The position numbers and the translations under genes were made by a program. From Meiothermus hypogaeus (GTDB lineage: Bacteria > Deinococcota > Deinococci > Deinococcales > Thermaceae): a DNA stretch of 64,000 bases. Position 1 is the first letter of the stretch. Every line of letters begins with the position of its first letter. Shown piece after piece: positions 9,404-24,243 of this stretch. The notes beneath the pieces are model-generated. The model ran no database searches. It had not been told where the DNA came from and worked only from the letters and a program-made list of their open reading frames with translations. Where the stretch lies: positions 62,001 through 126,000 of the forward strand of contig NZ_QWKY01000001.1 of NCBI RefSeq assembly GCF_003574035.1, written 5' to 3'.

Positions 9404-9418
9404 GTTCACTCCGTGAAC
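9404..9418 (-). promoter_or_regulatory. Small hairpin presenting the rpoC ribosome binding site
   Basis: In the mRNA, GUUCAC and GUGAAC (9413-9418 and 9404-9409) pair and leave GGA in the loop. The SD GGAG is therefore displayed at the hairpin tip, seven bases before the rpoC ATG. It could modulate rpoC translation relative to rpoB. Confidence 0.4.
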
Positions 9419-9471
9419 TTGTGTCTCAAGTCATAGGCCCAGTGGTAGTTGCTGGCTTGTGAACCACATCA

Positions 9472-12846
<3,375 letters not shown>

Positions 12847-13033
12847 CAAAACACCTCTTAACCCGTGGCTCTTCTCCGCACTTTAGGGCACGGATACAGC
12901 TTGCTCTGGGCCTTGTGGGGGGTTTTCGTAAGCTAACAGGGTTCTTCCGCAGGCGAAAAAGTTCCCTGCGGCGGCTGATTCTTACGCTTTTTGTGGAACA
13001 CACCAGGGGTGCAGGCCACAAAACACAAAAATA

Positions 13034-13063
13034 ATGCTAGCACATTAGCGCACATAAATGCAA
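13034..13063 (-). promoter_or_regulatory. Candidate rpoBC promoter
   Basis: On the minus strand TTGCAT (13058-13063) and TAGCAT (13034-13039) are spaced 18 bp, and TG one base before the -10 makes it an extended -10. Transcription would start near 13027 and give a leader of about 180 nt. The leader is otherwise without a recognised element. Inferred from consensus only. Confidence 0.45.
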
Positions 13064-13155
13064 CAAGCACCCTGAGTCTTCAAGCTGCTGTGCAAAAATA
13101 GTAGCACAAGATGAGATATTTGAGGAGTACGTATGGCCCCAAGGATAGGCGCACT

Positions 13156-13360
13156 CATACCAGATTTGGTTGATTCGTTACCGAACGATAACGAATCAAC
13201 CGGGCCGAAGTTATCCGCGTAGCGGAGGGCGATACCGCCCCTTGGAAGTTATCCGCGTAGCGGAGGGCGATACCGCCCCTTGGAAGGGTGTGCTCTAGGA
13301 TTCAAAAAGACAATATATTGAGGTTTTTGTTTTTGCAAACTGTCTTTTCGAATCCGGTAT
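13156..13360 (+). repeat. Structured intergenic repeat, copy B (205 bp, MITE-like)
   Basis: Starts ATACCAGATTT (13156) and ends AATCCGGTAT (13360). Holds the palindrome GTTGATTCGTTA / T..AACGAATCAAC with a short loop, two 38-bp tandem units (13210-13285) and the AT-rich arm pair GGATTCAAAAAGACA / TGTCTTTTCGAATCC. It lies between metX and rpoB, inverted relative to copy A on the other side of rpoBC. It occupies the only long gap here; from 12847 to 13033 I see just the rpoB leader. Confidence 0.9.
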
Positions 13361-13433
13361 CACTGTGATGAGACGATGTGGGCATCCGGAGGCTTGGAAA
13401 GCCCCAGCGGTTTTTTATCCAACAGGCCTCTGT

Positions 13434-14573
13434 TTATAGGAAATCGCCCAGAATGCGCTCAACCTGGTCGGTTTCAATTAGAAAGGCGTCGTGACCATGA
13501 GGGCTGTGAATCTCGCGGTAGATGCCTCCACTCAAAGCAGCCATCTCCCGAACCTCCTGGGCAGTGTAGAGGACGTCGGAGTTAATGCCCACAAACAAGC
13601 TTGGGGTACCCCGAAGCTGCTTCAGAGCCGCCTCGACCCCACCCCGCCCCCGGCCCACATCGTGGGTGTCCATAACCTCGGAAAGCACCAGATAGGCATT
13701 CGCATCGAACCGCCTGGCAAACTTCTCCCCCTGGTACAGCACGTAGCTTTCGCCACGCTCGGGGTGATGCTGCCAGCGCAGCCGGAAGGAGTCGGGTGAA
13801 CGGAAGGAAAGCATGGCCAGGGCCCTACCCAGCTGCAAACCCAGTGGCTGCTCGGTGTAGTGCCCCCCCTGGTAGCCAGGGTCGATAAGCACCGCCTCCC
13901 TCGAGAGCCGATTGAAGGCTCGGGCCCAAGGGCTATGCACGGGAGGGGCCGCCAGAACCACCAGTTTATTGACCCGATGTGGATACAGAAGGGCAAACTC
14001 GAGAGCCACCATACCGCCCAAGCTACCCCCCAGCAGGGTGACCTTTTCGATGCCCAGGAAGTCCAGAAGCTTGGCCTGGGCGCGGGCCAGGTCGCGCACG
14101 GTGAGTTTAGGAAAATCGGGGCCATAAGGGCGACCTGTGGCTGGATTAAGCGAAAGCGGGCCGGTAGAGCCGTAACAACTGCCAATATGGTTGGCGCAAA
14201 TCACAAAATACTTCTCGGTATCGAGCATTCGACCTGGCCCCGCCAACTCGTCCCACCAACCATCGGGCCCAAAGGCCTGGTCAAGCCTGGGCAGACTGCT
14301 GAGGGTCTCCTTGGTGTAGGTGCCGGCCAGATGCGCCGAGCCCGTCCAGGCATGAAACACCAGCACCGCGTTGCTGCGGTCAAGGTTGAGTTGTCCGTAG
14401 GTTTCGTAGCGCATGCGCAACTCCGGCAGGGCTCCGCCGTACTCGAGGCGAAAACCACCCGCAACCAGGGCCTGAGCCGGCACCGGTGGGAGCACCCGGC
14501 CCCGACTCTTGGGTGGCTTGATCAGCAAGGCCTCGTGGTCGCCCCAGGCCTCTTGTACCAGCAAGTCGGTCAT
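13434..14573 (-). CDS. metX: Homoserine O-acetyltransferase
   Basis: 379 aa, alpha/beta hydrolase of the MetX family. It shows the family segments FHAWTGSAHLAG, NHIGSCYGSTGP (the Gly-rich oxyanion region), the nucleophile elbow GGSLGGMVAL and the C-terminal acid and His (SPHGHDAFLIE). The enzyme acetylates L-homoserine with acetyl-CoA (some homologues use succinyl-CoA) for methionine synthesis. I choose the ATG at 14571-14573 because GAGAGG lies nine bases upstream; the in-frame GTG at 14591 overlaps that SD. It lies downstream of metY in the same operon, supplying the substrate of MetY. Confidence 0.95.
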   Translation of the reverse strand: MTDLLVQEAWGDHEALLIKPPKSRGRVLPPVPAQALVAGGFRLEYGGALPELRMRYETYGQLNLDRSNAVLVFHAWTGSAHLAGTYTKETLSSLPRLDQAFGPDGWWDELAGPGRMLDTEKYFVICANHIGSCYGSTGPLSLNPATGRPYGPDFPKLTVRDLARAQAKLLDFLGIEKVTLLGGSLGGMVALEFALLYPHRVNKLVVLAAPPVHSPWARAFNRLSREAVLIDPGYQGGHYTEQPLGLQLGRALAMLSFRSPDSFRLRWQHHPERGESYVLYQGEKFARRFDANAYLVLSEVMDTHDVGRGRGGVEAALKQLRGTPSLFVGINSDVLYTAQEVREMAALSGGIYREIHSPHGHDAFLIETDQVERILGDFL

Positions 14574-14619
14574 GGCAGTCTTCCTCTCCACAAACCCTGC
14601 AGCGCACTGCTAGAACGCA

Positions 14620-16030
<1,411 letters not shown>

Positions 16031-16118
16031 TCTTATCTTTCCCGACTGCCAGACTATGCCAAGTCTTGAACGTTGTGTGCCTACAACATTCAGCAGTCGA
16101 GCCGGAATTAGCACCTTG

Positions 16119-16154
16119 CAAAATAGCTTTTGGCGATGAACAAAAGCTATTTTG
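16119..16154. repeat. Perfect 14-bp inverted repeat between metY and the GGDEF gene
   Basis: CAAAATAGCTTTTG (16119-16132) and CAAAAGCTATTTTG (16141-16154) are exact complements around an 8-nt loop. It lies 207 bp upstream of metY and 134 bp past the end of the HD-GYP/GGDEF gene, so it may end that transcript or serve as an operator. A small GC hairpin (CCGCGC/GCGCGG, 16224-16239) lies between it and the GGDEF gene. Confidence 0.5.
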
Positions 16155-16287
16155 TGGGTTGCTGCGACTTCACTGGGCCGATTCCCTCCGCCGCTCTGGA
16201 TAAAAGAACTTGCTTGTTTGTGGCCGCGCCCCGGCGCGGATAAAAGTGAGTTTAGAGAGGTGGGGAAGCTCTGTCAACCCCTTCGCT

Positions 16288-18954
16288 TTAGTCGTGCGGA
16301 CGATCAGGTTTAGCTTCACGGGCCCTGCGGCGCTCGAGCTTATCCTGGTACATGCGCTGGTCAGAAAGCCGTACCAGGTCGCCATCAGAGGTAGCCTCAT
16401 CGGGCATGGAAGCCATACCGGAGCTGACGCTGGCCGTTGGGAAACCCTGGCTTTTGGTATTGAGTATAGCCGTTTCAATCCGGCCCAGAATCTTGGCCTG
16501 GTGGCGTGCATCTACATAGGGCAGAATGGCAGCATATTCGTCCCCGCCGATTCGATACACTCGCCCCAGCTCGAAAAAGCACTCTTGCATGGCCTGGGCA
16601 AAGGTGCGCAGCAGGGCGTCCCCGCGTTCGTGGCCTTCGGTGTCGTTGAGCTGCTTGAGGGTATCGACATCCAGGGCCAGCACACTGAGCGAGTAACCGA
16701 CCCGCTGCGCACGTGCTACCTCACTCTCGAGGTCAGACTCAAAGGCACGGCGGTTGCCCAGACCGGTCAGTACGTCGGTATGCGCCATCAGCTCCATGCG
16801 TCGGGCCAGCACCTGGGCCTCACGGCGAGCTTGCTCGAGTTCGCGGGTGCGCTCAGCCAGCAACTGCTCGAAGTTTTGCTTGAGCAGCTCGATTTCCTCG
16901 TCCGCCCAGCCCAGCTGGGCTTTCTCCAGCTGCACCGAGAGCGAAAGGTCGGAGTCCAGGCGCTGCATATGCTCTTCCACATCGACGGTGACTTCTGCAA
17001 AGACCGCCAGGCATGCCTCGACCACGGTCGGATCGAATTGCCGTCCGCTCTGACGCTTGATTTCCGCCAGCGCTTCAGCCACCGACCAGGCCCGCTTATA
17101 GGGGCGCTCGTGGGTAAGGGCATCCAGCACGTCAGCCACCGCCACGATACGCCCGGACATGGGAATGCTATCCCCTGCCAACCCACGGGGATAGCCGCTG
17201 CCATCAAAGTGTTCGTGGTGCGACAGCGCAATTTCTTCCGCCAGCCTGAGAATTTTGGAGCGTCCCCCAGACAGGATACGCGCGCCAATAGTGGTGTGAT
17301 CTTTCATCAGCTCGTACTCACCTACCGTGAGTCGATCCCGCTTTAGCAAAATCGCGTCCGGGATTCCAATTTTGCCCACATCGTGCAAGCGCGCAGCCAA
17401 GCGCAGGGTTTCGACTTCGTGCTGGGGCCAGCCGAGTTCCTTGGCAATCATGGCCGCGTTGCGGCCTACCCGGTAGGTGTGCTCGCCGGTGGCATCATCG
17501 CGGAACTCAGCGGCCAGGGCCAGGCGGGAAACTATTTCGAGCTGGGCAAACTCGAGCTCCTGGGTGCGCTGGAAGACCTTGGCCTGGGCCTCCTCGCGAG
17601 CTTGGCGCTCGAGTTCGGTTCTCAGCCGCAAGTTTTCCGCCTCGTTACGCACCCGCTCGAGCTCGAGTTGGTTCATCAAGGTCTGGCGCTGACGCTCGCT
17701 TTCTTCGTTGAAGACTTCCCGCTCGAGGCGATGGTACTCCTCCAGGTGTTCGATGGCCTGGAGATATTCCCCGCTTGCACGGTGCACCCGTGCCAGCAGG
17801 CGGTGAGCCAGGTAGGTGCTGCGTTTACGCTCGGCCTGGCGTGAGAGTTCCAGGGCTTCCAACCCGTACACCTGTGCCTGGTGTAGATCCTTTAGTTCGA
17901 TAGAGGCCTCCCCCAGGCTGAGCAGTACGTCCAGAACGGTGGCACGCCAGCCTTTAGAGCGGGCCAGTTCCAGCACTTCCAATAGCGTCTGGGTGGCAAC
18001 CTGGGGCTCACCCAGCGCCATCTGCGCCTTGGCCAGCCCTTCTAATGAGGTAAGCAAAATCCGTTCCAGCCCCAACTCTCTGCTGGCTACTACCACACCA
18101 TGGTACGTATCCCTGGCCCTTGGGTAATCCTGGCGCTTGAAGGCCAATTCCGCGATTAGCTGCAAAATCTGCAATTCGATAAATCTCTCCTGGGTGCGGC
18201 GGATCTCAGCCAGGGCCAGCTCGTAGTATCGGTCGGCCTGTTCGAAATTCCCCATTTCCATGTAGAGATTGCCAATGGAAGCCAGGTTGCCCGCCCGGTT
18301 GCGAGGGCTATGCTCTTCGTGGCGATACAGTTGATAGGCCTCCAGAAACGCCTCGAGGGCCAGCGGATACTGCCCCAGTTCGGTGCGCAGGATTCCGATA
18401 TTGTTGAGGACATTGGCCTCGGCAACTCGATTGCCCTGGATTCGCACGAGCGTGAGGGCTTTAGTGAGCTTGTCCAGAGCCTGGGCATACTCGGCCTTGG
18501 AGTGATGGATTCCGGCCTGCTGGTTGAGGCAGTCGGCCTCGGCGGCGGGTAGATTGGCTTGCTGGGCCAACAAAGCGGCCTCTTCGAGGTAGCTCGAGGC
18601 CTGGTTGAGGTCGCCCTGCTCTCGCAAAATGGTGGCGAGTAGCCGCAAACCCTCGAGCCTGAGGGTGGATTCATCGAATGTGGATGCCAGCTCTACACCT
18701 GCCTGGGCCATCTGGACAGCCTCGCCCAGTTGTCCCAGCGAAAGAAGAGCCCTGGCCAGGGTAAAAGCAGCTTGAACCTCGAGCGATAGCGCCTGATGCG
18801 CCTGAGCCAGGGTTCTGGCTTCCTGAGCCAAACGAGATGCTTCCTGGGGTGCCTGGGCCAGACACGCCTCGGATTCTCGTAGCAAAGATTCGATGCTTGA
18901 CAGCGCAGACATCGAAACGGCTTTTGTTGGGTCGGTATCGCGCTGCACCACCAC
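16288..18954 (-). CDS. TPR-HD-GYP-GGDEF cyclic-di-GMP signalling protein
   Basis: 888 aa with no membrane segment. Residues 1-400 are tetratricopeptide repeats (units ending in A-x-x-Y or ALE patterns such as [12 protein letters not shown]), then a coiled coil (about 410-470). A complete HD-GYP phosphodiesterase follows (about 475-640: [10 protein letters not shown], then [16 protein letters not shown]), then a second coiled coil and a GGDEF domain (about 725-870: [13 protein letters not shown], active loop IGGDEYAAI). The final F of GGDEF is Y here, which active cyclases tolerate. One chain thus has domains for both making and breaking c-di-GMP, probably switched by TPR partners. Three GTG codons at the start are possible initiators; AGAGG is just upstream. 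Confidence 0.92.
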   Translation of the reverse strand: MVVQRDTDPTKAVSMSALSSIESLLRESEACLAQAPQEASRLAQEARTLAQAHQALSLEVQAAFTLARALLSLGQLGEAVQMAQAGVELASTFDESTLRLEGLRLLATILREQGDLNQASSYLEEAALLAQQANLPAAEADCLNQQAGIHHSKAEYAQALDKLTKALTLVRIQGNRVAEANVLNNIGILRTELGQYPLALEAFLEAYQLYRHEEHSPRNRAGNLASIGNLYMEMGNFEQADRYYELALAEIRRTQERFIELQILQLIAELAFKRQDYPRARDTYHGVVVASRELGLERILLTSLEGLAKAQMALGEPQVATQTLLEVLELARSKGWRATVLDVLLSLGEASIELKDLHQAQVYGLEALELSRQAERKRSTYLAHRLLARVHRASGEYLQAIEHLEEYHRLEREVFNEESERQRQTLMNQLELERVRNEAENLRLRTELERQAREEAQAKVFQRTQELEFAQLEIVSRLALAAEFRDDATGEHTYRVGRNAAMIAKELGWPQHEVETLRLAARLHDVGKIGIPDAILLKRDRLTVGEYELMKDHTTIGARILSGGRSKILRLAEEIALSHHEHFDGSGYPRGLAGDSIPMSGRIVAVADVLDALTHERPYKRAWSVAEALAEIKRQSGRQFDPTVVEACLAVFAEVTVDVEEHMQRLDSDLSLSVQLEKAQLGWADEEIELLKQNFEQLLAERTRELEQARREAQVLARRMELMAHTDVLTGLGNRRAFESDLESEVARAQRVGYSLSVLALDVDTLKQLNDTEGHERGDALLRTFAQAMQECFFELGRVYRIGGDEYAAILPYVDARHQAKILGRIETAILNTKSQGFPTASVSSGMASMPDEATSDGDLVRLSDQRMYQDKLERRRAREAKPDRPHD

Positions 18955-19188
18955 GGCCTCTATGCTAATCCTTGATGGAGGTTGTCAAGGCTCAAATAAA
19001 CCTTGGGTTGGCGTACCCAGGTGGGGCCGTGTTTATTCACCTTATGCACCATGTCTTTCCTAAGGCCCAGTCTACGACCTGAAGCACTGGCTGGCTGTGA
19101 TAAATGTTCTTCCGGTTTGTAATGGCCCGGCTTGCGCTACAAATAGGCTTCAACAAAACCCTTCTGCAGGGTATTGGCAACCCTGCAC

Positions 19189-20088
19189 TTATTTATTTTC
19201 TGCCAGGGCCGCCAGGCTGGCCCAGCGAACAAGTTCCAGGTAAGCAGCGGGTGTTTGGGCAGGTCCCAGAATGACCCCCCGCACACCTCGATAACTTAGG
19301 GACAGCTCGAGCCAGCGGGCTTCACTTTTCGCGGCCAACAACAGCAACCCAGGCGCAAGCCAGGGCGCTGTTTCTGAAGCCAGGGCCGCATCCACCCGTG
19401 CTTGTATTGCCGAGGTAGAAATTCTCTCACGGGATATGGACACAAACAATTCGTTGGCCCAGCCCAGTTTCCAGGCCAACTCCCGGTAGGTCTGCCAGTC
19501 ATCAATATCAAAAAACCAGGGCCCGGAGCCCCACTCCACCCGTTCTATCTTTTCCTGATGAGCATTCAAAACTGCCCGGGCACCTTGATCGCCTTTGAGT
19601 TTTAGAACTTCAGGAAATAGCTGCCTGGACAAAAAAACGGGTGGGCGCATCTGGCCCTGCTCACTGGCCACCACCGCGAGCTTTTGCGGGTCGCGGTGGT
19701 GGATGGCCCGCTTGAGCTGTGTGAGTTTTTCCGGTTCCTGTGCGGGCATGTCGGCCAGAAACACCAGAACCCCTTGGGCGTCAGCGAGTGCCCGCATACC
19801 CGCTTTGAGCGAGGTGCTCTGGCCGTATCGGTAGTGACGGTTGAGGACGGCGAAAACCCTCGAGGCAAGGTCACCCGGCTGTGTTGCCAGCCACCGCTGC
19901 AATGCAAACCGAGCAACCCTGGCTTCACGCCCCAAAACCACCGCGATGCGCCCATCGGCAACGCGCAGGGCATGCTCCAGAACTCGAGTCAACAGGATAT
20001 GGCCCTGCCCGGCGGGTAGCAGGAACTTGGGAACCCCAAACCTCGAGGCTCTACCGGCAGAGAGCACAATTGCGTCGATCGGTGACAT
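19189..20088 (-). CDS. MobA/MocA-like nucleotidyltransferase for the molybdenum cofactor
   Basis: 299 aa. The N-terminal 200 residues are a MobA-like NTP-transferase: VLSAGRASRFGVPKFLLPAG has the GxxxRxGxPK nucleotide-binding motif, and FLADMPAQEP supplies the metal-binding aspartate. The family joins CMP or GMP to molybdopterin. The last 90 residues are an extra alpha/beta region of unknown role. It is divergent from the cox cluster, with 299 bp between the two starts. The cytidylyltransferase (MocA) form fits, because CO dehydrogenase of form I uses molybdopterin cytosine dinucleotide. That specificity is inferred from context. Confidence 0.75.
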   Translation of the reverse strand: MSPIDAIVLSAGRASRFGVPKFLLPAGQGHILLTRVLEHALRVADGRIAVVLGREARVARFALQRWLATQPGDLASRVFAVLNRHYRYGQSTSLKAGMRALADAQGVLVFLADMPAQEPEKLTQLKRAIHHRDPQKLAVVASEQGQMRPPVFLSRQLFPEVLKLKGDQGARAVLNAHQEKIERVEWGSGPWFFDIDDWQTYRELAWKLGWANELFVSISRERISTSAIQARVDAALASETAPWLAPGLLLLAAKSEARWLELSLSYRGVRGVILGPAQTPAAYLELVRWASLAALAENK

Positions 20089-20310
20089 AGACGGGGTATT
20101 CGCCGAGAAAGTGGTCGGGGTATGTTGCGTAGGTCTGGCTAAAAAAGGTTAGGCTTCCCGTAAAAACTTTCAGGCGATCCACAAACCAAAATAGCACTGC
20201 CAAGGCTCTGCAACCTGCGGATATTGACCTTTCAGAATCCGCAAGGCCCCTCCCACAAGAAGACCCCTTGCCTGGTCGAAGCCTGTCGTCAGGTTCAAAC
20301 TGTAATCTCC

Positions 20311-20352
20311 AGCATGCTCAATCTGACTGCAAGGTTTTAGATTAGCCATGCT
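20311..20352. promoter_or_regulatory. Imperfect dyad in the mocA-cox divergent gap
   Basis: AGCATGCTCAATCT (20311-20324) and AGATTAGCCATGCT (20339-20352) are inverted copies matching at 11 of 14 positions, 35 bp before the coxM start. It could be the operator of a cox regulator. No good sigma-70 promoter was recognised in the rest of 20089-20387. Confidence 0.4.
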
Positions 20353-20387
20353 TGAGAAAGCAAAAAACCAAAGGGAGGTTGGACAAC

Positions 20388-21266
20388 ATGATACCTGCGG
20401 CCTTTGAGTACAAGCGCCCGATGTCCCTCGAGGAGGCCATCAGCCACCTGGCTGAACATGGCTACGACGCCAGAGTGCTGGCCGGGGGGCAAAGTCTTAT
20501 CCCGGCCATGCGCTATCGCCTGGCCCAACCCTCCGTGCTGGTGGATATAAACAAGCTCCCCAACCTGGGGTATATGCACGAAGAAAACGGGATGCTCCGC
20601 ATGGGTGCACTGGTACGCGATACCGATGTGGAGTTCAACGAAGAAATACAAAGCAAGTATCATCTAATCAGCGATGTTTCCAGGGTCGTGGCCGACCCCA
20701 TCGTGCGTTTCCGGGGTACGGTGGTGGGGTCGTTATGCCATAACGACCCCTCTGGAGACTGGGCCGCTGCTGCCATTGCGGCCCGCGCGCAAATGGTCAT
20801 TCAAGGCAAAAATGGGCCTCGAGTCGAAGCCATTGACCAATTTTTAGTGGACAGCTTCGCTACCTCCATCGGCGAAGGGGAAATGGCAGTAGAAGCGCGC
20901 TTTCCAGTCCCAAATTCCCTCACCTCGGGCGCCTACGAAAAAATTGAGCGTAAGGTAGGCGATTACGCCACCGCCGCCGCCGCCGTGCAAATCGAGCTCA
21001 ACCCAGATGGAACCATCAAAGAGGCCGGTATCGGCATCACGGCGGTAGCCCATATGGCGCTTCGGGTAGTTGAAGGTGAAAACCTGTTGCGCGGCCAGAA
21101 GCCTTCACTCGAGCTGATCCGGGCTGCTGCCGAGGAGGCCCGCAAAATCGCCGACCCCAACCCCGACGCACGGGGCTCTGCGGAGTACAAGAAAGACATG
21201 GCCCGGGTACTGGTGGGCCGGGGCCTGATCAAGGCCCTGCGGCGCTTGAATGTGGTAGTGGCCTGA
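20388..21266 (+). CDS. coxM: CO dehydrogenase FAD-binding medium subunit
   Basis: 292 aa. AGGQSLIPAMRYRL (about 31-44) and the GTVVGSLCHNDPSGDW region (about 108-123) are the two FAD-contact motifs of the CoxM/xanthine dehydrogenase medium subunit (usual length about 288). The subunit passes electrons from the 2Fe-2S clusters of CoxS to the quinone pool via FAD. Start chosen at ATG 20388 because AGGGAGG is nine bases upstream; an in-frame codon at 20352 has no SD. It is the first gene of a plus-strand cluster, 18 bp before coxS. Confidence 0.93.
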   Translation: MIPAAFEYKRPMSLEEAISHLAEHGYDARVLAGGQSLIPAMRYRLAQPSVLVDINKLPNLGYMHEENGMLRMGALVRDTDVEFNEEIQSKYHLISDVSRVVADPIVRFRGTVVGSLCHNDPSGDWAAAAIAARAQMVIQGKNGPRVEAIDQFLVDSFATSIGEGEMAVEARFPVPNSLTSGAYEKIERKVGDYATAAAAVQIELNPDGTIKEAGIGITAVAHMALRVVEGENLLRGQKPSLELIRAAAEEARKIADPNPDARGSAEYKKDMARVLVGRGLIKALRRLNVVVA

Positions 21267-21284
21267 TAACCCAAGGGAGAAACC

Positions 21285-21773
21285 ATGGAAATCACCCTGA
21301 AAATCAATGGCGCTGAAAAGAAGCTCAATGTAGAACCCCGCACCCTTCTGGTTCATGCCATCCGCGATGCAGGGCTTACCGGCACCCACATCGGCTGCGA
21401 TAGCTCGTCTTGCGGGGTGTGTACAGTGGTGCTGGACGGCAAAACGGCGGTTAAGAGCTGCACCATGTTTGCGGTAATGGCCGAGGGCCATGAAATCACC
21501 ACCATTGAAGGCATGGCCCAGGGTGGAAAGCTACACCCGCTGCAGCAAGCCTTTTACGATCAGCACGGTTTGCAATGCGGCTACTGCACCCCCGGCATGA
21601 TCATGTCGGCCCACGTTTTACTGCAACACAATCCCAACCCCACGGAAGAAGAGATTCGCTTTGGGCTCTCTGGCAACCTCTGCCGTTGCACGGGCTACCA
21701 GAACATCGTTAAAGCCGTTCAACAGGCTGCTCAGATGTTGCAACAACCCGCAGGCGCAGCAGCAGACGATTAA
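21285..21773 (+). CDS. coxS: CO dehydrogenase 2Fe-2S small subunit
   Basis: 162 aa, normal length for CoxS. The N-terminal plant-ferredoxin cluster is bound by [12 protein letters not shown] plus a downstream Cys (KSCTMF). The second cluster is bound by CGYCTPGMI and [13 protein letters not shown]. It moves electrons from the Mo-Cu centre of CoxL to the FAD of CoxM. It starts 18 bp after coxM with a GGGAG-type SD. Confidence 0.95.
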   Translation: MEITLKINGAEKKLNVEPRTLLVHAIRDAGLTGTHIGCDSSSCGVCTVVLDGKTAVKSCTMFAVMAEGHEITTIEGMAQGGKLHPLQQAFYDQHGLQCGYCTPGMIMSAHVLLQHNPNPTEEEIRFGLSGNLCRCTGYQNIVKAVQQAAQMLQQPAGAAADD

Positions 21774-21831
21774 TCCAAACGAGCAGTAAGTTATCGGTCT
21801 TTTGCTACCCAGGCAACTGAAAGGAGCACCA

Positions 21832-24231
21832 ATGGCAGTTGAATCCGCGAACCTCGAGCCCAAGGGTATCCAGGGGCTCGGCAAGGCCATCAAACGCAAG
21901 GAAGACCCGCGCTTCATCGTGGGCAAGGGCAACTACCTCGACGACATCAATCTGCCCGGCATGTTGCACATGGCCCTTGTACATAGCCCCTATGCCCACG
22001 CCAAGATTCTAAACATTGACACCTCTGAAGCTCTCAAGATTCCAGGGGTCAAAGCGGTCATCACTTCCAAAGAACTGGCCGGCGCTGGCCTGGCCTGGAT
22101 ACCAACCCTGGCTGGCGACAAACAGATGGTGCTGGCCGATGGTAAGGTGCTCTACCAGTACCAGGAAGTCGCAGCGGTCTTTGCCGAGAGCCGCCAGGCC
22201 GCCGCCGACGGGGCCGCCGCTGTACAGGTCGAGTACGAACCCTTGCCGGTGGTGGTAGACCCCTTCAAGGCCACCGCCCCCGATGCCCCGGTCTTGCGCG
22301 AGGATATCAAGGGCAATATGACGGGCGCGCATGGCCCCCGCCGTCACGACAACCACATCTGGACCTGGGATGTGGGCTCCAAAGACGAGACCGAAAAAGC
22401 CCTGGCCCAGTCTGAAGTCCGCATCAAGCAGCACATGGTCTATCCCCGCAGCCACCCGGCCCCCCTCGAGCCCTGTGGCTGCATCGGCGACATGAACAAG
22501 GCCACCGGGCGGCTCACGGTCTACATGACCAGCCAAGCTCCCCACGCCATTCGCACGGTGCTCTCGCTGGTGACTGGCATTCCCGAAAACAACATCCGGG
22601 TCATCTCGCCGGATATTGGGGGTGGGTTCGGCAACAAGGTACCCGTTTACCCCGGCTACGTGTGCGCCATCGTGGGCAGCATCGTGCTGGGAGCGCCGGT
22701 GAAATGGGTCGAGACCCGCACAGAAAACCTCACCACCACCGGCTTTGCCCGCGACTTCCACATGGATATCGAGATTGGAGCAACAAAGGAAGGCAAGGTC
22801 ACGGCCATGAAGGTCTACACCCTGGCCGACCACGGGGCCTTCGACGCCGCCGCCGACCCCAGCAAGTATCCGGCGGGCCTCTTCTCCATCTGCACCGGCT
22901 CCTATGATTTCCAGAAGGCTTACGCTCAGGTCGAGGCGGTATATACCAATAAGGCCCCGGGCGGAGTGGCCTACCGCTGCTCCTTCCGCGTGACCGAGGC
23001 CAGCTACCTGATCGAGCGCAGCATGGACGTGCTGGCCCACGAGCTGAAGATGGATCCCGCCGAGCTGCGCCTCAAAAACTTTATTCAGCCTTCCCAGTTC
23101 CCCTACCCCTCGGCCCTGGGCTGGACCTACGACTCGGGCGACTACGAGAAAACCCTCAAGGTCGCCCTCGAGCGCATTGGCTACGCCGAGCTGCGCAAGG
23201 AACAGGCCGAGAAAAGGGCAAGAGGCGAGCTGATGGGCATTGGCATCTCCACCTTCACCGAGATTGTGGGCGCTGGGCCCTCCAAGGACTTCGACATCCT
23301 GGGCATCAAGATGTTCGACGGGGCTGAAATCCGGGTGCACCCCTCGGGCTCGGCCATCGTGCGGGCCGGTACTCGCCACCAGGGCCAGGGCCACGAAACC
23401 ACCTGGGCGCAGATTGTCTCTGAGGAGCTGGGTCTGGATGTGGACAAAATCATCGTGGAAGAGGGCGATACCGACACCGCCCCCTACGGCCTGGGCACGT
23501 ATGCCAGCCGCTCCACCCCCACCGCAGGAGGCGCCATGGCGCTCGGCGCAAGACGCATCCGCGAGAAGGCTAAAAAGATTGCCGCGCACCTGCTGGAGGT
23601 GGGCGAGAACGATGTGGAGTGGGTGGACAAGAAGTTTGTGGTCAAGGGCGTACCGGGCAAGAGCGTGACCATGAACGAGGTGGCCTTCGCGGCCTACACC
23701 AACCTGCCCCCCGGCATGGAGCCGGGTCTCGAGACCACCTACTACTACGACCCCCCCAACCTGACCTTCCCCCACGGGGCCTACATCTGTGTGGTGGATA
23801 TAGACAAGGGCACCGGCGAGGTCAAGGTGCGTCGCTTTGTGGCCATTGACGACTGCGGCACCATCATCAACCCCATGATTGTGGAAGGGCAGGTACATGG
23901 CGGCCTGACCGAGGGCTTTGCCATGGCCTTCATGCAGGAAATCGCTTTCGACGAGCAGGGCAACAACCTCTCCTCGAACTTTACCGACTACCTGCTGCCC
24001 ACCGCGCTCGAGACCCCCAAATGGGAGACCGGCCACACCGTCACCCCCAGCCCCCACCATCCCATCGGGGCCAAAGGCGTGGGCGAGTCACCCACGGTCG
24101 GAAGCCCAGCAGCCTTTGTGAACGCGGTGGTAGATGCTTTGGCCCACCTGGGCGTGCGGCATATTGACATGCCCATCACCCGCGAAAAGGTTTGGAAGGT
24201 GCTGCGGCAGGCCGGGGTGGATTCGTTCTAG
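21832..24231 (+). CDS. coxL: CO dehydrogenase molybdenum large subunit, form I
   Basis: 799 aa, usual length for CoxL. The active-site loop reads VAYRCSFR (about residues 382-389), the form I signature AYxCSFR whose Cys binds the copper of the Mo-S-Cu centre; form II enzymes have AYRGAGR instead. Other cofactor motifs are GGGFGNKVPVYPGY and RHQGQGHETTWAQI, and the catalytic Glu lies in KGVGESPTVG. The enzyme oxidises CO to CO2. ATG at 21832 is preceded by AAGGAG; the earlier in-frame TTG (21802) has no SD. A long palindrome follows the gene. Confidence 0.95.
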   Translation: MAVESANLEPKGIQGLGKAIKRKEDPRFIVGKGNYLDDINLPGMLHMALVHSPYAHAKILNIDTSEALKIPGVKAVITSKELAGAGLAWIPTLAGDKQMVLADGKVLYQYQEVAAVFAESRQAAADGAAAVQVEYEPLPVVVDPFKATAPDAPVLREDIKGNMTGAHGPRRHDNHIWTWDVGSKDETEKALAQSEVRIKQHMVYPRSHPAPLEPCGCIGDMNKATGRLTVYMTSQAPHAIRTVLSLVTGIPENNIRVISPDIGGGFGNKVPVYPGYVCAIVGSIVLGAPVKWVETRTENLTTTGFARDFHMDIEIGATKEGKVTAMKVYTLADHGAFDAAADPSKYPAGLFSICTGSYDFQKAYAQVEAVYTNKAPGGVAYRCSFRVTEASYLIERSMDVLAHELKMDPAELRLKNFIQPSQFPYPSALGWTYDSGDYEKTLKVALERIGYAELRKEQAEKRARGELMGIGISTFTEIVGAGPSKDFDILGIKMFDGAEIRVHPSGSAIVRAGTRHQGQGHETTWAQIVSEELGLDVDKIIVEEGDTDTAPYGLGTYASRSTPTAGGAMALGARRIREKAKKIAAHLLEVGENDVEWVDKKFVVKGVPGKSVTMNEVAFAAYTNLPPGMEPGLETTYYYDPPNLTFPHGAYICVVDIDKGTGEVKVRRFVAIDDCGTIINPMIVEGQVHGGLTEGFAMAFMQEIAFDEQGNNLSSNFTDYLLPTALETPKWETGHTVTPSPHHPIGAKGVGESPTVGSPAAFVNAVVDALAHLGVRHIDMPITREKVWKVLRQAGVDSF

Positions 24232-24243
24232 TAAGGAATGTCA

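Noticed and set aside
13361-13433. Terminator-like GGCTT..AAGCC followed by a T run on the plus strand
   Set aside because: No plus-strand gene ends here; metX and rpoB are both on the minus strand, so it has no clear role.
22009-24060. 683-aa open frame antisense to coxL
   Set aside because: High-GC third positions leave the opposite strand open. The protein has no family features, and coxL on the other strand is certain.
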